Positions 30,048 through 40,528 of a stretch of DNA of 64,000 nt are shown piece after piece (position 1 is the first letter of the stretch; every line of letters starts with the position of its first letter). Under the pieces are notes generated by a model that was given only the letters and a program-made list of their open reading frames with translations, did not search any database and was not told the origin of the DNA. A program made the translations under genes and the position numbers. The DNA is taken from NCBI GenBank assembly GCA_015657545.1, contig JADHZC010000001.1, positions 1 through 64,000 of the forward strand. Direction: 5' to 3'. Origin of the DNA: Rickettsia sp. (GTDB lineage: Bacteria; Pseudomonadota; Alphaproteobacteria; Rickettsiales; Rickettsiaceae).

Positions 30048-31520
30048 TTAAGATTGGTCAAGTAATTTTGTTATATCTTCTTTACTTATAATTTCCCTAG
30101 GTACAAGTTGCCTAAATTCTGATATAGTGATTTCTTCTAAATCTTCTTTACTCTTTATACCATATTTAGCAATTTTTAATATATATTCTGGAGTAAGAAA
30201 ATTAATGACTAAATCCAGAAAATCTTGTTCTACACCCAGCTCTTCTAGCTCTTCAATTAGTTTCTCGTCCCTTGATTGAACATATTTTGATGCATTTACA
30301 TGAATTGTTTCTATAATTTCATCGGTAAAAACTTCTGAAATTAATTGTAAATTTTCTTTTTCAATAGAAGTGAGTTGGTCTATATTAGTAAAATTTTGTG
30401 AAACAAGCAACTGAGCTATTGTCTGATCTATTGAAAGTTCTTTTACAAAAAAATTAGTTAATTTAGTAAACTCATCGCTGGACCTTTTAGAATCTGCGTC
30501 TTCAGTCATAACATTTATGTCCCATGAAGTTAATTTGGAAGCTAATTTTACGTTTTGGCCATTTTTACCAATAGCAATACTTAATTGGGATTCCTCAACA
30601 ATTGTTTCAGCATATTTTTTATTTTCATTAATAAGTATTTTTGAGATTTTAGCAGGTTTCATAGCATTATGAATGAATTGGGCTGCATTAGAATCCCAAA
30701 TAACAATGTCTATTTTCTCTTCCTTAAGTTCTTGAGATATATTTTTAATACGACTACCTTTTATTCCAACGCAAGCACCAATAGCATCGATTGTTGTATC
30801 AGATGTAAATACTGCAACTTTAGCTTTTATTCCTGGTATTCTAGCTATATTTTTAATTTGTACAATATTATCATAAATTTCAGTGATTTCTACTTCCATC
30901 AATTTATATAAAAATTGATTACTAGTTCTTGAAAGAAAAATTTGAGGTCCAAAATTGTTAGCAATTACTTTGCTAATACAGGCTTTAATCCTGTTACCTA
31001 CTTTATAATTATCTCCTTCTAATAAAGACTCTTTTTTTAATACAGCTTCTGACCTACCAAGATCTATTATTAAATTTTTGAATTCTATTCTTTTTAAAAT
31101 ACCAGTAACTATTTCACCTTCTCTATTTTTGTATTCTTCATATTGACGAGATCTTTCTATTTCAGAAATTTTTTGTAATATAACATTTTTAACAATATTA
31201 GCATAACTTCTATCTAATGAAATAGCAGGTAGTTCTTGTAAAAAAACATTCCCCAAACTAGCACTTTTATCTGATTTTAAAGCTTCTTCTAAAGTAATTT
31301 CCTTATCATGATCTAGAATTTTATCAACAATTGTCAAAGATCTTAGAAGTTTTATTTCACCAGTGTGATGATTTAAATGAGCTTTAATTTCATATTGAGT
31401 TCCATATTTATTTTTGCCAGCTTCTTCTATGGCAATGGCTATTGAATTCATTAATAATACCTTAGGTATGTTTTTTTCTATTGCTACAGATTCTATGATA
31501 TGTAAAATTTCGGTGTTCAC
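30048..31520 (-). CDS. nusA: Transcription termination/antitermination protein NusA
   Basis: S1 and KH segments: EGEIVTGILKRIEF, DAIGACVGIKGSRIKNISQELKEEKIDIVIW, QLSIAIGKNGQNVKLASKLTSWDINV. Confidence 0.95.
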   Translation of the reverse strand: MNTEILHIIESVAIEKNIPKVLLMNSIAIAIEEAGKNKYGTQYEIKAHLNHHTGEIKLLRSLTIVDKILDHDKEITLEEALKSDKSASLGNVFLQELPAISLDRSYANIVKNVILQKISEIERSRQYEEYKNREGEIVTGILKRIEFKNLIIDLGRSEAVLKKESLLEGDNYKVGNRIKACISKVIANNFGPQIFLSRTSNQFLYKLMEVEITEIYDNIVQIKNIARIPGIKAKVAVFTSDTTIDAIGACVGIKGSRIKNISQELKEEKIDIVIWDSNAAQFIHNAMKPAKISKILINENKKYAETIVEESQLSIAIGKNGQNVKLASKLTSWDINVMTEDADSKRSSDEFTKLTNFFVKELSIDQTIAQLLVSQNFTNIDQLTSIEKENLQLISEVFTDEIIETIHVNASKYVQSRDEKLIEELEELGVEQDFLDLVINFLTPEYILKIAKYGIKSKEDLEEITISEFRQLVPREIISKEDITKLLDQS

Positions 31521-31829
31521 TATTCTATAATTAAAATAATTATTACAAAATTAAGAAAAGTTTATCAAAGTGATATAAAAAGATCTAAAAGATCTAAATG
31601 ACAAACAAAACAAATAACGCGCACCAATTATATAGCAACATTAAAGATCTTTCAATAAGGAATGGTCTTGTATTTTTTAATATAGAAGAAATTTTTATTT
31701 TTTATGTATTGAAAAAGAAAATAATTATATAAAATTGCTAATAAATTAAGAAAATCTTAATATTTAGGGATATTTTTTGAGGTACTAATAATTTTTGCCT
31801 ACATAAATAAGAAACACAGTAGATTTTAA

Positions 31830-33758
31830 TTATTTTAAAAATTGTTTTTGAGAAGCAAATATAAATTTTGTTAAATCCTCCAATGTAGTAATATCTGAAA
31901 TATGTTCTTTTTCTCTAAATCTTACTGCTATTTTTCCTTCTGTTTCTTCTTTTTCTCCTAAAATTATAGAAATAGGAATTTTTTGAGATAAAGATTTACG
32001 AATCTTATAAGATATTTTATTAGAATCTATATCTAATATTGTTCTTATAGAGTTATTTTTAAGCTGAGTAAATATTTTTTGGGCATAAGAGTCTTGTTTA
32101 TTTGTAATTGTTAAAATAGCCACCTGAATGGGAGCAATCCATATAGGAAAAGCTCCAAAATATTGTTCTATTAAGATACCTATGAATCTCTCAAAAGTAC
32201 CCAAAATAGCTCTGTGCAATATTATTGGATGTTTTTTGCTCCCAGTAGCATCAATATAAGTAGCATTTAATTTTTCAGCTAAAATAAAATCAACTTGAAG
32301 AGTACCACATTGCCATTCTCTACCAATAGCATCCTTTAATATAAATTCCAATTTAGGACCATAAAAAGCTCCATCTCCAGAGTTAATTTCCCATTTTATA
32401 TCTAAAGTAGAAATAGCATTTTTTAAAGCCTTTTCAGAAGAGTCCCAAATCTCATCAGTTCCAGCCCTTACTTTGGGACGATCTGAAAATTTTACCTTAA
32501 TTTCTTGAAATCCAAAATCATTGTAAATTTCCTTCAATAGATTATAAAAATTCAAGGTTTCTGAGTTAATTTGTTCTTTAGTACAAAAAATATGAGCATC
32601 ATCTTGTATAAAATTTCTAACTCTTAATAAACCATGTAAAGCGCCGGAGTCTTCTCTTCTATAACATGACCCAAATTCAGACATTCTTATTGGAAGATCT
32701 CGATATGATTTATTTTCTCTGTTAAATATTTGAATATGACAAGGACAATTCATAGGTTTAAGAGCATATTGCTTCTTGTTATCCTCAAGAGTAAACATAT
32801 TTTCTTTAAATTTATCCCAATGTCCAGATTTTTTCCATAAATCATTATCAACTAATTCTGGAGTTTTAACTTCTAAATAAGAGTGTTTTTCTAATTTTTG
32901 TCTAATATAATTTTGTAATAATCTATAAATAGTAAATCCATTATGATGCCAAAAGGCTATTCCTTGAGCTTCATTTTGAAAATGAAATAAGGATAAAGAC
33001 TTTCCTATAACTCTGTGATCTCTTTTTTCAGCTTCTTTTTGTTGAAATAAATATTTTTCTAAATCTTCTTTGTTATTCCAAGCAGTTCCATATATTCTTT
33101 GTAAAGATATATTCTTGCTATCCCCTTTCCAATAAGAAGCTGATATTTTGGTAAGTTTAAAATATTTTGCATATTTAGTAGATGGTAAATGTGGACCCCT
33201 ACAAAGATCAAAAAATTTTCCTTGCCAATATATGGAAATCTCTTCTTTTTCATCTATTTCGTTTATTATATGAACTTTAAATTTCTCACCTTTATTCTGG
33301 AAAATTTTGATTGCTTCTTTTCTGTCAAAAACTTTTTTGACAAAAAAAGATTTATTCTTCACTATTTTTCTCATTCTAGTTTCAATTAATTCTAGATCTG
33401 AAAATTGAAAGGGCTTAGAAGTAAAAAAATCATAGTAGAAACCGTCTTTAATAGCTGGTCCAATGGTAACCTGCACTTCTGGAAAAAGTTCTTGCACAGC
33501 CTCTGCCATAATATGAGCAGTATCATGTCTTAATACAGGTAAGACTCTATAATCTTCTATATTAATGAAATTCAGTTCTATATCTTTATTGATAATATAA
33601 AAAAAATCTACTAAAATTCCGTTAACCTCTGCTAATACAGCATTTTGATATATATGATTTGGTATGAATTTTTTAGCATCATTAATACTCATAGGAGAGC
33701 CTAATGATATCTTGAGATTTTCAACAAGAGATATTATTATCATTTTTGTTATTAACAA
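31830..33758 (-). CDS. thrS: Threonyl-tRNA synthetase
   Basis: RHDTAHIMAEAVQELFPEVQVTIGP, KPMNCPCHIQIF, RNFIQDDAHIFC, HRAILGTFERFIGILIEQYFGAFP; start may be an internal Met. Confidence 0.96.
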   Translation of the reverse strand: MLITKMIIISLVENLKISLGSPMSINDAKKFIPNHIYQNAVLAEVNGILVDFFYIINKDIELNFINIEDYRVLPVLRHDTAHIMAEAVQELFPEVQVTIGPAIKDGFYYDFFTSKPFQFSDLELIETRMRKIVKNKSFFVKKVFDRKEAIKIFQNKGEKFKVHIINEIDEKEEISIYWQGKFFDLCRGPHLPSTKYAKYFKLTKISASYWKGDSKNISLQRIYGTAWNNKEDLEKYLFQQKEAEKRDHRVIGKSLSLFHFQNEAQGIAFWHHNGFTIYRLLQNYIRQKLEKHSYLEVKTPELVDNDLWKKSGHWDKFKENMFTLEDNKKQYALKPMNCPCHIQIFNRENKSYRDLPIRMSEFGSCYRREDSGALHGLLRVRNFIQDDAHIFCTKEQINSETLNFYNLLKEIYNDFGFQEIKVKFSDRPKVRAGTDEIWDSSEKALKNAISTLDIKWEINSGDGAFYGPKLEFILKDAIGREWQCGTLQVDFILAEKLNATYIDATGSKKHPIILHRAILGTFERFIGILIEQYFGAFPIWIAPIQVAILTITNKQDSYAQKIFTQLKNNSIRTILDIDSNKISYKIRKSLSQKIPISIILGEKEETEGKIAVRFREKEHISDITTLEDLTKFIFASQKQFLK

Positions 33759-34004
33759 TTAATCAGAATAAGAGAATAGTAAAAATTTTTGAAATTTTAC
33801 TTAATAAAAACAAAAAATGCTATTAAATTTTTCTGGAAAAACTATGAAAATATAAAATATATATCACTTAATAAGAATTTTGAAAACTATTATTCCATAA
33901 AAAAATATATTGATTATAATTTTTCAGAATTTAAAAATATTAAAAATAGTCAAATAAGAAAATAAATTTTATTACTTTTTACAATAAAAAATATAAAAAA
34001 CAAT

Positions 34005-35300
34005 ATGTCTCAGAACAGTAGGGTGGATACAAAATTCGTGTTTTTTTCATCTATATTAGGAAATATTTTAGAATATTATGATTTTACAGTATATGCTGTA
34101 TTTTCTATACAGATAGGAAAAACTTTTTTTCCTCAAAATAATGAATTGGTACAGATTTTATTAAGCTTAGCAGTATTTGCTGTAGGTTTTATAACAAGAC
34201 CTATAGGAGGTATTGTTTTTGGTATTATAGGTGATAGATGGGGCAGAAAAAAATCTCTTATGATATCGATGCTTGGAATGACCATACCTACATTCGTTAT
34301 GGGTGTGATACCCTCTTATGAAACTATAGGGTTATATTCTACAATTTTACTAATCATGATGCGCTTAATACAAGGTTTTTGTATTAGTGGTGAGGGAGCA
34401 GGGGCGGCAATTTTTATATTAGAGCATCAACAAAATCTTAAGCCAGGTGTAACCGCAGGATTAGTACATTCTGCTAACATTGCGGGTTCTTTATTGGCTG
34501 CTTTTGTAGGTATTGTCATAGAAAAATTTTTTTATAATGAAATATATGCTTGGAGATTTGCTTTTGTTTTAGGGAGCATTATGGGAATATTTGGCTTATA
34601 TTTTAGAATTAAAGTTACAGAAACACCGATTTTTTTGATGATTAATAAAAAAAGAAATAAAATTTATCAACATTTTTCAGATATGATAAAAATATCTTAT
34701 TTAGCTGTAATTATAACTTTTTTTACAGGAGCTTGCGCCAGCAGCGTTGTTTATCTTGTTAAGTCTTATTTTAATGTTTATTACGTACATATTTTAGGTT
34801 ATGAAAAAACAATTTCTTTGTATTTATTATTTTATTCTTCATTTATAATGATGATATCAATGCCTATAGCTGGTTATGTATCAGATCAAATAGGCAGATA
34901 TAATGCAATTAGGTTATTTGTATTTTTTCTTTTTATAATAATATTGCCAGCTTTTTATGTAATGTCTTTACAACCATATAATATAATATTGCAGGTATTA
35001 ATGTTATCTGTTGAAGCTATTGCAGCTGGGTTAATATCTGGTGGAGCTTATATTTTTGTAATTTCATTATTCAAATCTCATCTAAGATTTTTAGGAGTTT
35101 CTTTTAGTTATAATTTTGGAGTTGCAATCTTTGGAGGAACTTCTGCTATGATTTCTAGTTGGTTAGTTACAATAACAGGTTTAAATTATGCCCCTGCATT
35201 TTATGTAATGTTTACCTCTTTCATATTGCTTATTTTAGTTGTTTTTTTGAAAAGAAATATAAAGAGATTAATTTTGGACAATAGACATGAAATTAAGTAA
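34005..35300 (+). CDS. MFS metabolite:H+ symporter (ProP-like)
   Basis: ILGNILEYYDFTVYAVFS, FITRPIGGIVFGIIGDRWGRKKSLM, RLIQGFCISGEGAGAAIFILEH. Confidence 0.88.
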   Translation: MSQNSRVDTKFVFFSSILGNILEYYDFTVYAVFSIQIGKTFFPQNNELVQILLSLAVFAVGFITRPIGGIVFGIIGDRWGRKKSLMISMLGMTIPTFVMGVIPSYETIGLYSTILLIMMRLIQGFCISGEGAGAAIFILEHQQNLKPGVTAGLVHSANIAGSLLAAFVGIVIEKFFYNEIYAWRFAFVLGSIMGIFGLYFRIKVTETPIFLMINKKRNKIYQHFSDMIKISYLAVIITFFTGACASSVVYLVKSYFNVYYVHILGYEKTISLYLLFYSSFIMMISMPIAGYVSDQIGRYNAIRLFVFFLFIIILPAFYVMSLQPYNIILQVLMLSVEAIAAGLISGGAYIFVISLFKSHLRFLGVSFSYNFGVAIFGGTSAMISSWLVTITGLNYAPAFYVMFTSFILLILVVFLKRNIKRLILDNRHEIK

Positions 35301-35643
35301 TTTTCTATTAGGTAAAATTGCTGAATATTTTGTTATATTTTTATATAAAATATGTTTTTACAAAATAATGGCACATAGATTAAGAAATGTTGGAGGAGAA
35401 ATTGATATAATAGCAAAAAAAAGAGATTTAATAGTTTTTATAGAAGTAAAATCTAGAAGAAAAAATTTGTCATATTATGGAAAATCTATATTATCTCAGA
35501 AGCAAAAATTGAGAATAATTCAATCTGCTAAAATTTTTTTAGCAAAAAAAAAATTAGTTAATTGTGAAATAAGATTTGATTTAGTAATATTGCAGAGATT
35601 TAATCTTCCTATTATATTAAAAAATGCCTGGGGCTCAGAGTAA
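35287..35643 (+). CDS. YraN/UPF0102 nuclease-fold protein
   Basis: YKIMAHRLRNVGGEIDIIAKKRDLIVFIEVKSRR. Confidence 0.88.
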   Translation: MKLSNFLLGKIAEYFVIFLYKICFYKIMAHRLRNVGGEIDIIAKKRDLIVFIEVKSRRKNLSYYGKSILSQKQKLRIIQSAKIFLAKKKLVNCEIRFDLVILQRFNLPIILKNAWGSE

Positions 35644-35654
35644 TTAGTATATTT

Positions 35655-36506
35655 ATGTTAAAAGAAAGCGAAATAATCTCTTGGTTTAGACATATAAGAG
35701 ATCTTATAATAGAAAATTATATAAAAATAGAAAAAAATTCTTTAGTAGAAAAAAATAAGCATTTTCGTATAAAAAATAAAGATCCTAAGTTTAAAATTAC
35801 AAAATGGTCTCATAAAGATAAAGGAGGAGGGGAATATGCTATATTAAAAGGTAATATTTTTGAAAAAATAGGGGTGAATATTTCTCAAATAGAAACAATC
35901 TTTTCTAAAGATATAGAAAATAAAATAAGCTTTGCTCATGCTGGGGAAAAGATTTTTGCAACAGGAATATCTTTAGTTTCTCACATGTGTTCTCCTTTTA
36001 TTCCTGCCATTCATTTTAATACAAGATATATTAAAACAAAAAATAGAGAATGGTTTGGAGGAGGGATAGATCTTACGCCTATATATCCTCTTCAAGAAGA
36101 AACAGAAAATTTTCATAAAGAATTAGAAAATTTATGTAATCTCTATGATTCTAGTTATTACAAAAAATTTAAGAAAAATTGTGATGAATATTTTTTTTTA
36201 AAACATAGAAATGAAGCTAGAGGCATAGGAGGGATTTTTTTTGATTATCTAGATCCTTCTTTAGAACGAAATTTCTATTTCATACAAGATTTAGGTAAAT
36301 TGATGCTTTCTTTATATCCTAAAATTATTAGTCAAAAAATTAATATTCCTTGGAGTAAAAAAGAGAGAGAATATCAGCTCATCAAAAGAGGAAAATATGT
36401 AGAATTTAATTTGCTATATGACAGAGGTACAAGATTTGGTTTAGAGACAGGAGGAAATATAGACGCTATATTCATTTCTTTACCTCCAAAAGTTAAATGG
36501 ATCTAA
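35655..36506 (+). CDS. hemF: Coproporphyrinogen III oxidase, oxygen-dependent
   Basis: GGGEYAILKGNIFEKIGVNIS, WFGGGIDLTPIYP, RNEARGIGGIFFDYLD, YVEFNLLYDRGTRFGLETGGNIDAIFISLPP. Confidence 0.95.
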   Translation: MLKESEIISWFRHIRDLIIENYIKIEKNSLVEKNKHFRIKNKDPKFKITKWSHKDKGGGEYAILKGNIFEKIGVNISQIETIFSKDIENKISFAHAGEKIFATGISLVSHMCSPFIPAIHFNTRYIKTKNREWFGGGIDLTPIYPLQEETENFHKELENLCNLYDSSYYKKFKKNCDEYFFLKHRNEARGIGGIFFDYLDPSLERNFYFIQDLGKLMLSLYPKIISQKINIPWSKKEREYQLIKRGKYVEFNLLYDRGTRFGLETGGNIDAIFISLPPKVKWI

Positions 36507-36601
36507 TAATAGAGTTTTGTTAGTAGAAAATACTTAACTATTGATTTCTCATCACATTTAGATATGATTTTTTATGTTCTAGGACTAATGTTACCAAACA
36601 T

Positions 36602-38104
36602 ATGCAAATTTTTTTTATTATGTTAAATATCATCCAATTCTTTAATAAATTCGTCAATAAAGAAAAGTTAATCAAATTTTTTTCTCTTTCTATGTTGATG
36701 TTTTTGATATTGCTTAATCAAAATATTATAAGAAATGTTAGTACAAGCATTATAGTTATCAAATTAGGAACAGAAAGTATTAGTTTTATAAAATTATGGA
36801 TACAGCTTCCATTAGGTTTAGGCTTTATGTTATTGAATATAAAGCTTATGAATATTATTACCTCTGAGCAGATTTTTAGAGTTATTACATCAATTTTCTT
36901 GGTATTTTTTTTTTGCTTTGCTTTTATATTATTCCCAAATGTAGAATTTTTTCATCCTCAAGAATCAATAGTTAATAATTTAGTTAGTAATTTTCCTTAT
37001 TTGAAATGGTTTTTTCTCCTTTGGGGGAGTTGGTGTTATGTTTTATTTTTTACTATAACTGATTTTTGGCCTGTAGTAATTGTTTTACTTTTTTATTGGC
37101 AATTAGCAAATAAAATCAATTCTGTTAAAGAAGCTACAAAAATATATGTTCCTATTGGGATAGTTAGCCAATCTAATATGATTTTTGCCTCTGCTATATT
37201 GAGTTATTTTGCGTCAGGGGATCATTTTTTACTGCCATTTTTTGAAAAAATATATGATCAGACTGAAATTTTTCTTAAATCAACCACGGTAATCGTTTGT
37301 ATAACAGGAGTATTTATTTTAATATTTCATAGATATATAGAAATTCATAATATTGACTCTCTTACAAAATTTAAAGTAAAAAATAAAAGAATTGATGTAT
37401 TAAGCTATGGCATTATAAAAAGTTTAAAATTGATTTTTACCTCTAAATATTTAATTTTAGCATTTTTAGTAACTGTTTCTTATAGTATATGTGTACATAT
37501 GATAGAAGGATTGTGGTTTTCTAGAGCTAAAGCTTTATATTCTTCTACAGAAGAATTTTCTCAATACCAGTCTAATGTTTTATTAATTACCAGCATAGTA
37601 GCTCTATTTTTTACATTGATTGGTAGTTTGATGCTTAAGTATTTTGGATGGTTTTTTACTATAGCGATAACTCCTGTTATGTTCTGTATTTTTGGATCAA
37701 TTTTCTTTATTCTTACAATATTTGTAAATAGATTTTATAATCTAGTTGATTTATTAAATATATCAAAAGATTTTTTATTACAAATCACAATTTTATTTGC
37801 TTCTTTACAAAATATATTTGGGAAAGGAGCTAAATATTCTCTGTATGATTCTACCAAGGAAATGGTATATATACCTTTAGATGATGAAATGAAAAATAAA
37901 GGTAAAATAGCTGTTACGCTCTTAGGAGCGCAAATAGGTAAGGCTTTTGGTTCTTTGATTCAATTTCTTTCTTTTACTTTTTATCCCAATGCACAACATG
38001 AGGATATAGCAGAATTTCTATTTTTCTGGTTCTTTGTTACATGTATTATATGGATTTGGTTTTTAAAGCTTCTTAATAATTTATATCACGAAAAATTGCA
38101 CTAA
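36602..38104 (+). CDS. Tlc/NTT-family nucleotide (ATP/ADP) translocase
   Basis: LWIQLPLGLGFML, LLWGSWCYVLFFTITDFWPVVIVLLFYWQLANKI, AKYSLYDSTKEMVYIPLDDEMKNKGKIAVTLLGAQIGKAFGS. Confidence 0.93.
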   Translation: MQIFFIMLNIIQFFNKFVNKEKLIKFFSLSMLMFLILLNQNIIRNVSTSIIVIKLGTESISFIKLWIQLPLGLGFMLLNIKLMNIITSEQIFRVITSIFLVFFFCFAFILFPNVEFFHPQESIVNNLVSNFPYLKWFFLLWGSWCYVLFFTITDFWPVVIVLLFYWQLANKINSVKEATKIYVPIGIVSQSNMIFASAILSYFASGDHFLLPFFEKIYDQTEIFLKSTTVIVCITGVFILIFHRYIEIHNIDSLTKFKVKNKRIDVLSYGIIKSLKLIFTSKYLILAFLVTVSYSICVHMIEGLWFSRAKALYSSTEEFSQYQSNVLLITSIVALFFTLIGSLMLKYFGWFFTIAITPVMFCIFGSIFFILTIFVNRFYNLVDLLNISKDFLLQITILFASLQNIFGKGAKYSLYDSTKEMVYIPLDDEMKNKGKIAVTLLGAQIGKAFGSLIQFLSFTFYPNAQHEDIAEFLFFWFFVTCIIWIWFLKLLNNLYHEKLH

Positions 38105-38674
38105 CAGTTCATTATTTTTATTATGAAAGAAATAGATTCTGCTTATATGGAGATTGTGATATATAGATTCACAAATTTGCTAAAATGTTTATTTTATAAG
38201 ATTTTAAGATAAAAAATATAGCAAAAATTAGAAATGGAAGAATAATAGAATTTTCAGAGAAAAACGTAAAAGCAAAACCATGATTGAATAAAGAGATATC
38301 CAATGAGATTGTTATATATTGCAGTTTTATGGCAAAAAATCACTTACTATGTTGTGTAAGTAAGAGAAAATTTTCTTCTATCTTGAATTGTGTCTTTTAA
38401 TCCAATTAAAAGAATTATATCTTGCCCTTACAACAAAAAGTGTTTTTTTATATGTTATGTATGTTTTTTATATTTATATATGTAATATATGCTTTATGTA
38501 TGTAGTGTTTTTAGTAAGTTGTGAAAAAATTAGAGACCAAATTTTGGATATTGCAAATAATAAATATGATATTTTTGTTTTGATATGTCATATTTTAAAA
38601 TTTTGAAAAAATTATTAATTTTTTCACCTTTTATTGCTATCTTTTGACTAATAAAATTTACTACTGTTTTATTG

Positions 38675-39565
38675 ATGATTCCAAGAGATACAGAAGAAGA
38701 TTCAGTTTCTTCGGAAGAAATTTTAACAGAACATATGTGAAAAAATAGAACATAATATATCAGATATATCTGACATTATTGAAGAAATATTTGTATCATT
38801 TCTTTTTAAAAAACCAAGCTTATTGAGTGTATTTAATCAAATAGATAAACAGAATCAAATGAGTGGTGTTGTAGAAAAAATTTTAGAAAGCTCTAGAGAT
38901 TTAATATTAGAAAAATAAGCGATACGGCTCTTAAAATTTTCAGAAACAAAAGAGTTCTAAACAAATGAGCTAGATGATGATGAGATGGAACTAATTACAA
39001 AAAATTTTGCGCGAACTATTTCACAATATTCTATCGTTTAAGGGTAAGAACTAAAGATTTCAGAGTTTTTAGAAAATATTAAAGAGGAAATTGAAGTTCT
39101 TTCTCAAGAATTGGGCAATTTATAAATGGTAGAATTGGATAAGTTAGAAAAATCTTCAAAGTTGAAAAATAGGAGGATAGATTTAAGTTATGAATCAACT
39201 CCTCCTATATCTTTGATTACTTCTCTACCATTAAATTTGTAAAAACCAGAGGTTTTAAATCAAATTTTTTATCTCAACCTTATAAGAATAATTATTTATT
39301 AAAAATTTCCCCTGAAAAAGAAAAGTTATATCAAAGATATTAAGATGATCCTGAAGGAACAAAAGATGAACCTAAAGAACATTTGGATAAATTAGTTCAT
39401 TATGGTATTTACAGAATGCAACAAATATGGTTAGAAGTGCATAATTCTAAGAAAAGTACATCAAATTTAGAAAAAATCACTGAAAAAACCTTTGATGCCG
39501 ATACTGAAGATAAATTATACATTTTAGGCGAGAGAGTTTTTAAAGCAGATCAAGAGGAAATTTGA
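38675..39565 (+). pseudogene. Decayed acidic/coiled protein of unknown family
   Basis: Continuous protein-like text (NISDISDIIEEIFVSFLFKKPSLLSVFNQIDKQNQMSG..., NELDDDEMELITKNFARTISQYSIV, RRIDLSYESTPPISLITSLPLNL, GTKDEPKEHLDKLVHYGIYRMQQIWLEV) interrupted by TAA codons at 38916, 38958, 39039, 39045, 39123, 39240 and 39341 and by frame changes. Confidence 0.65.
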
Positions 39566-40242
39566 AAGAGTCTAACAGAATAACTAAATATAACTAAATA
39601 TATGTGAAATTATTTATCATTATCTCAATTTAGTTAAGATTATTCTCTAGTACTTTAGAAGATTCTAAAATGTTAAATACTCTGAATGCTTTAGGGAGTA
39701 ATTTGTTTAAGTTTCTTTAAAAAATAGATATAATTTCAAAAAATTTTTAGATTTAGTTTCTTAAGATAAAAGATAAAATGATTTCTATAAATTGGTTCTG
39801 TTTTTTTAGTGATTTTTAGGGTTATTAAAAAATTTATTAATTTACGCCTAATCATCAACTAATTTTAATTATATTTTTTAAATTTTTTGCTTATAGTTTT
39901 TGAAATAATGAAATTCTGAGTAATAAAAAGTTTAAAGTTAGTTGCAATCATTAAAACAGAAATTTTTACTCACCTCTTTAGAAAAAGTAAGTAATTATTT
40001 TATGATTGCAACTATAAAGTAACTATATTTTCTGATTTATATATATATTTATAGATTAATAAAAAACTCTTTGTTTTATGAAAATATGCATTACTACCCT
40101 GTAGAAATAGAAATATTTAGTAATAATAATTATAATTAATGGTTGCTATTTTACTTATTATATGATATATAAAGGATCAACTTTTAATAAAATTAAAACA
40201 TATTATAGAACTTTTAATTGTTAATTAATGAAAGGATATTCA

Positions 40243-40512
40243 ATGTCAAAAAAATTAATACATTTTGAAGAAACAATACAGAAATTTACTAAAATTGAAA
40301 AGACAGAAAAATTAGATTTTTTATATGATTTAGAAAATCATCTTTCAAAAAATTCTTCTAAAGACCATGAAAAGTACATTTGTCATTGCAAATTTGAAAG
40401 AGAGGGAGGTGGAGGACATGCTAATGTTTGCTGGCCTGAGTTTATAGAAGAGGAAAATACTAATATTATTAGTGGTCAACACATAGAGCTTACAGAAATC
40501 TTAGAAGAATGA
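40243..40512 (+). CDS. Candidate RiPP precursor peptide
   Basis: 89-aa ORF with AAAGGA ribosome-binding site before ATG 40243; leader-like N-terminus, then YICHCKFEREGGGGHANVCWPEFIEEENTNIISGQHIELTEILEE; 16 nt upstream of a radical SAM/SPASM gene, same strand. Confidence 0.6.
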   Translation: MSKKLIHFEETIQKFTKIEKTEKLDFLYDLENHLSKNSSKDHEKYICHCKFEREGGGGHANVCWPEFIEEENTNIISGQHIELTEILEE

Positions 40513-40528
40513 CATTTAGGATCATTTT

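Noticed and set aside
38388-38606. 72-aa hydrophobic ORF with MYVFYIYICNICFMYVVF
   Set aside because: Low-complexity T/A-rich reading in intergenic DNA; no ribosome-binding site seen.
39590-40200. Possible non-coding RNA in the 600-nt gap before the RiPP peptide
   Set aside because: Very AT-rich, no strong stem or promoter-terminator pair that I could support by eye.
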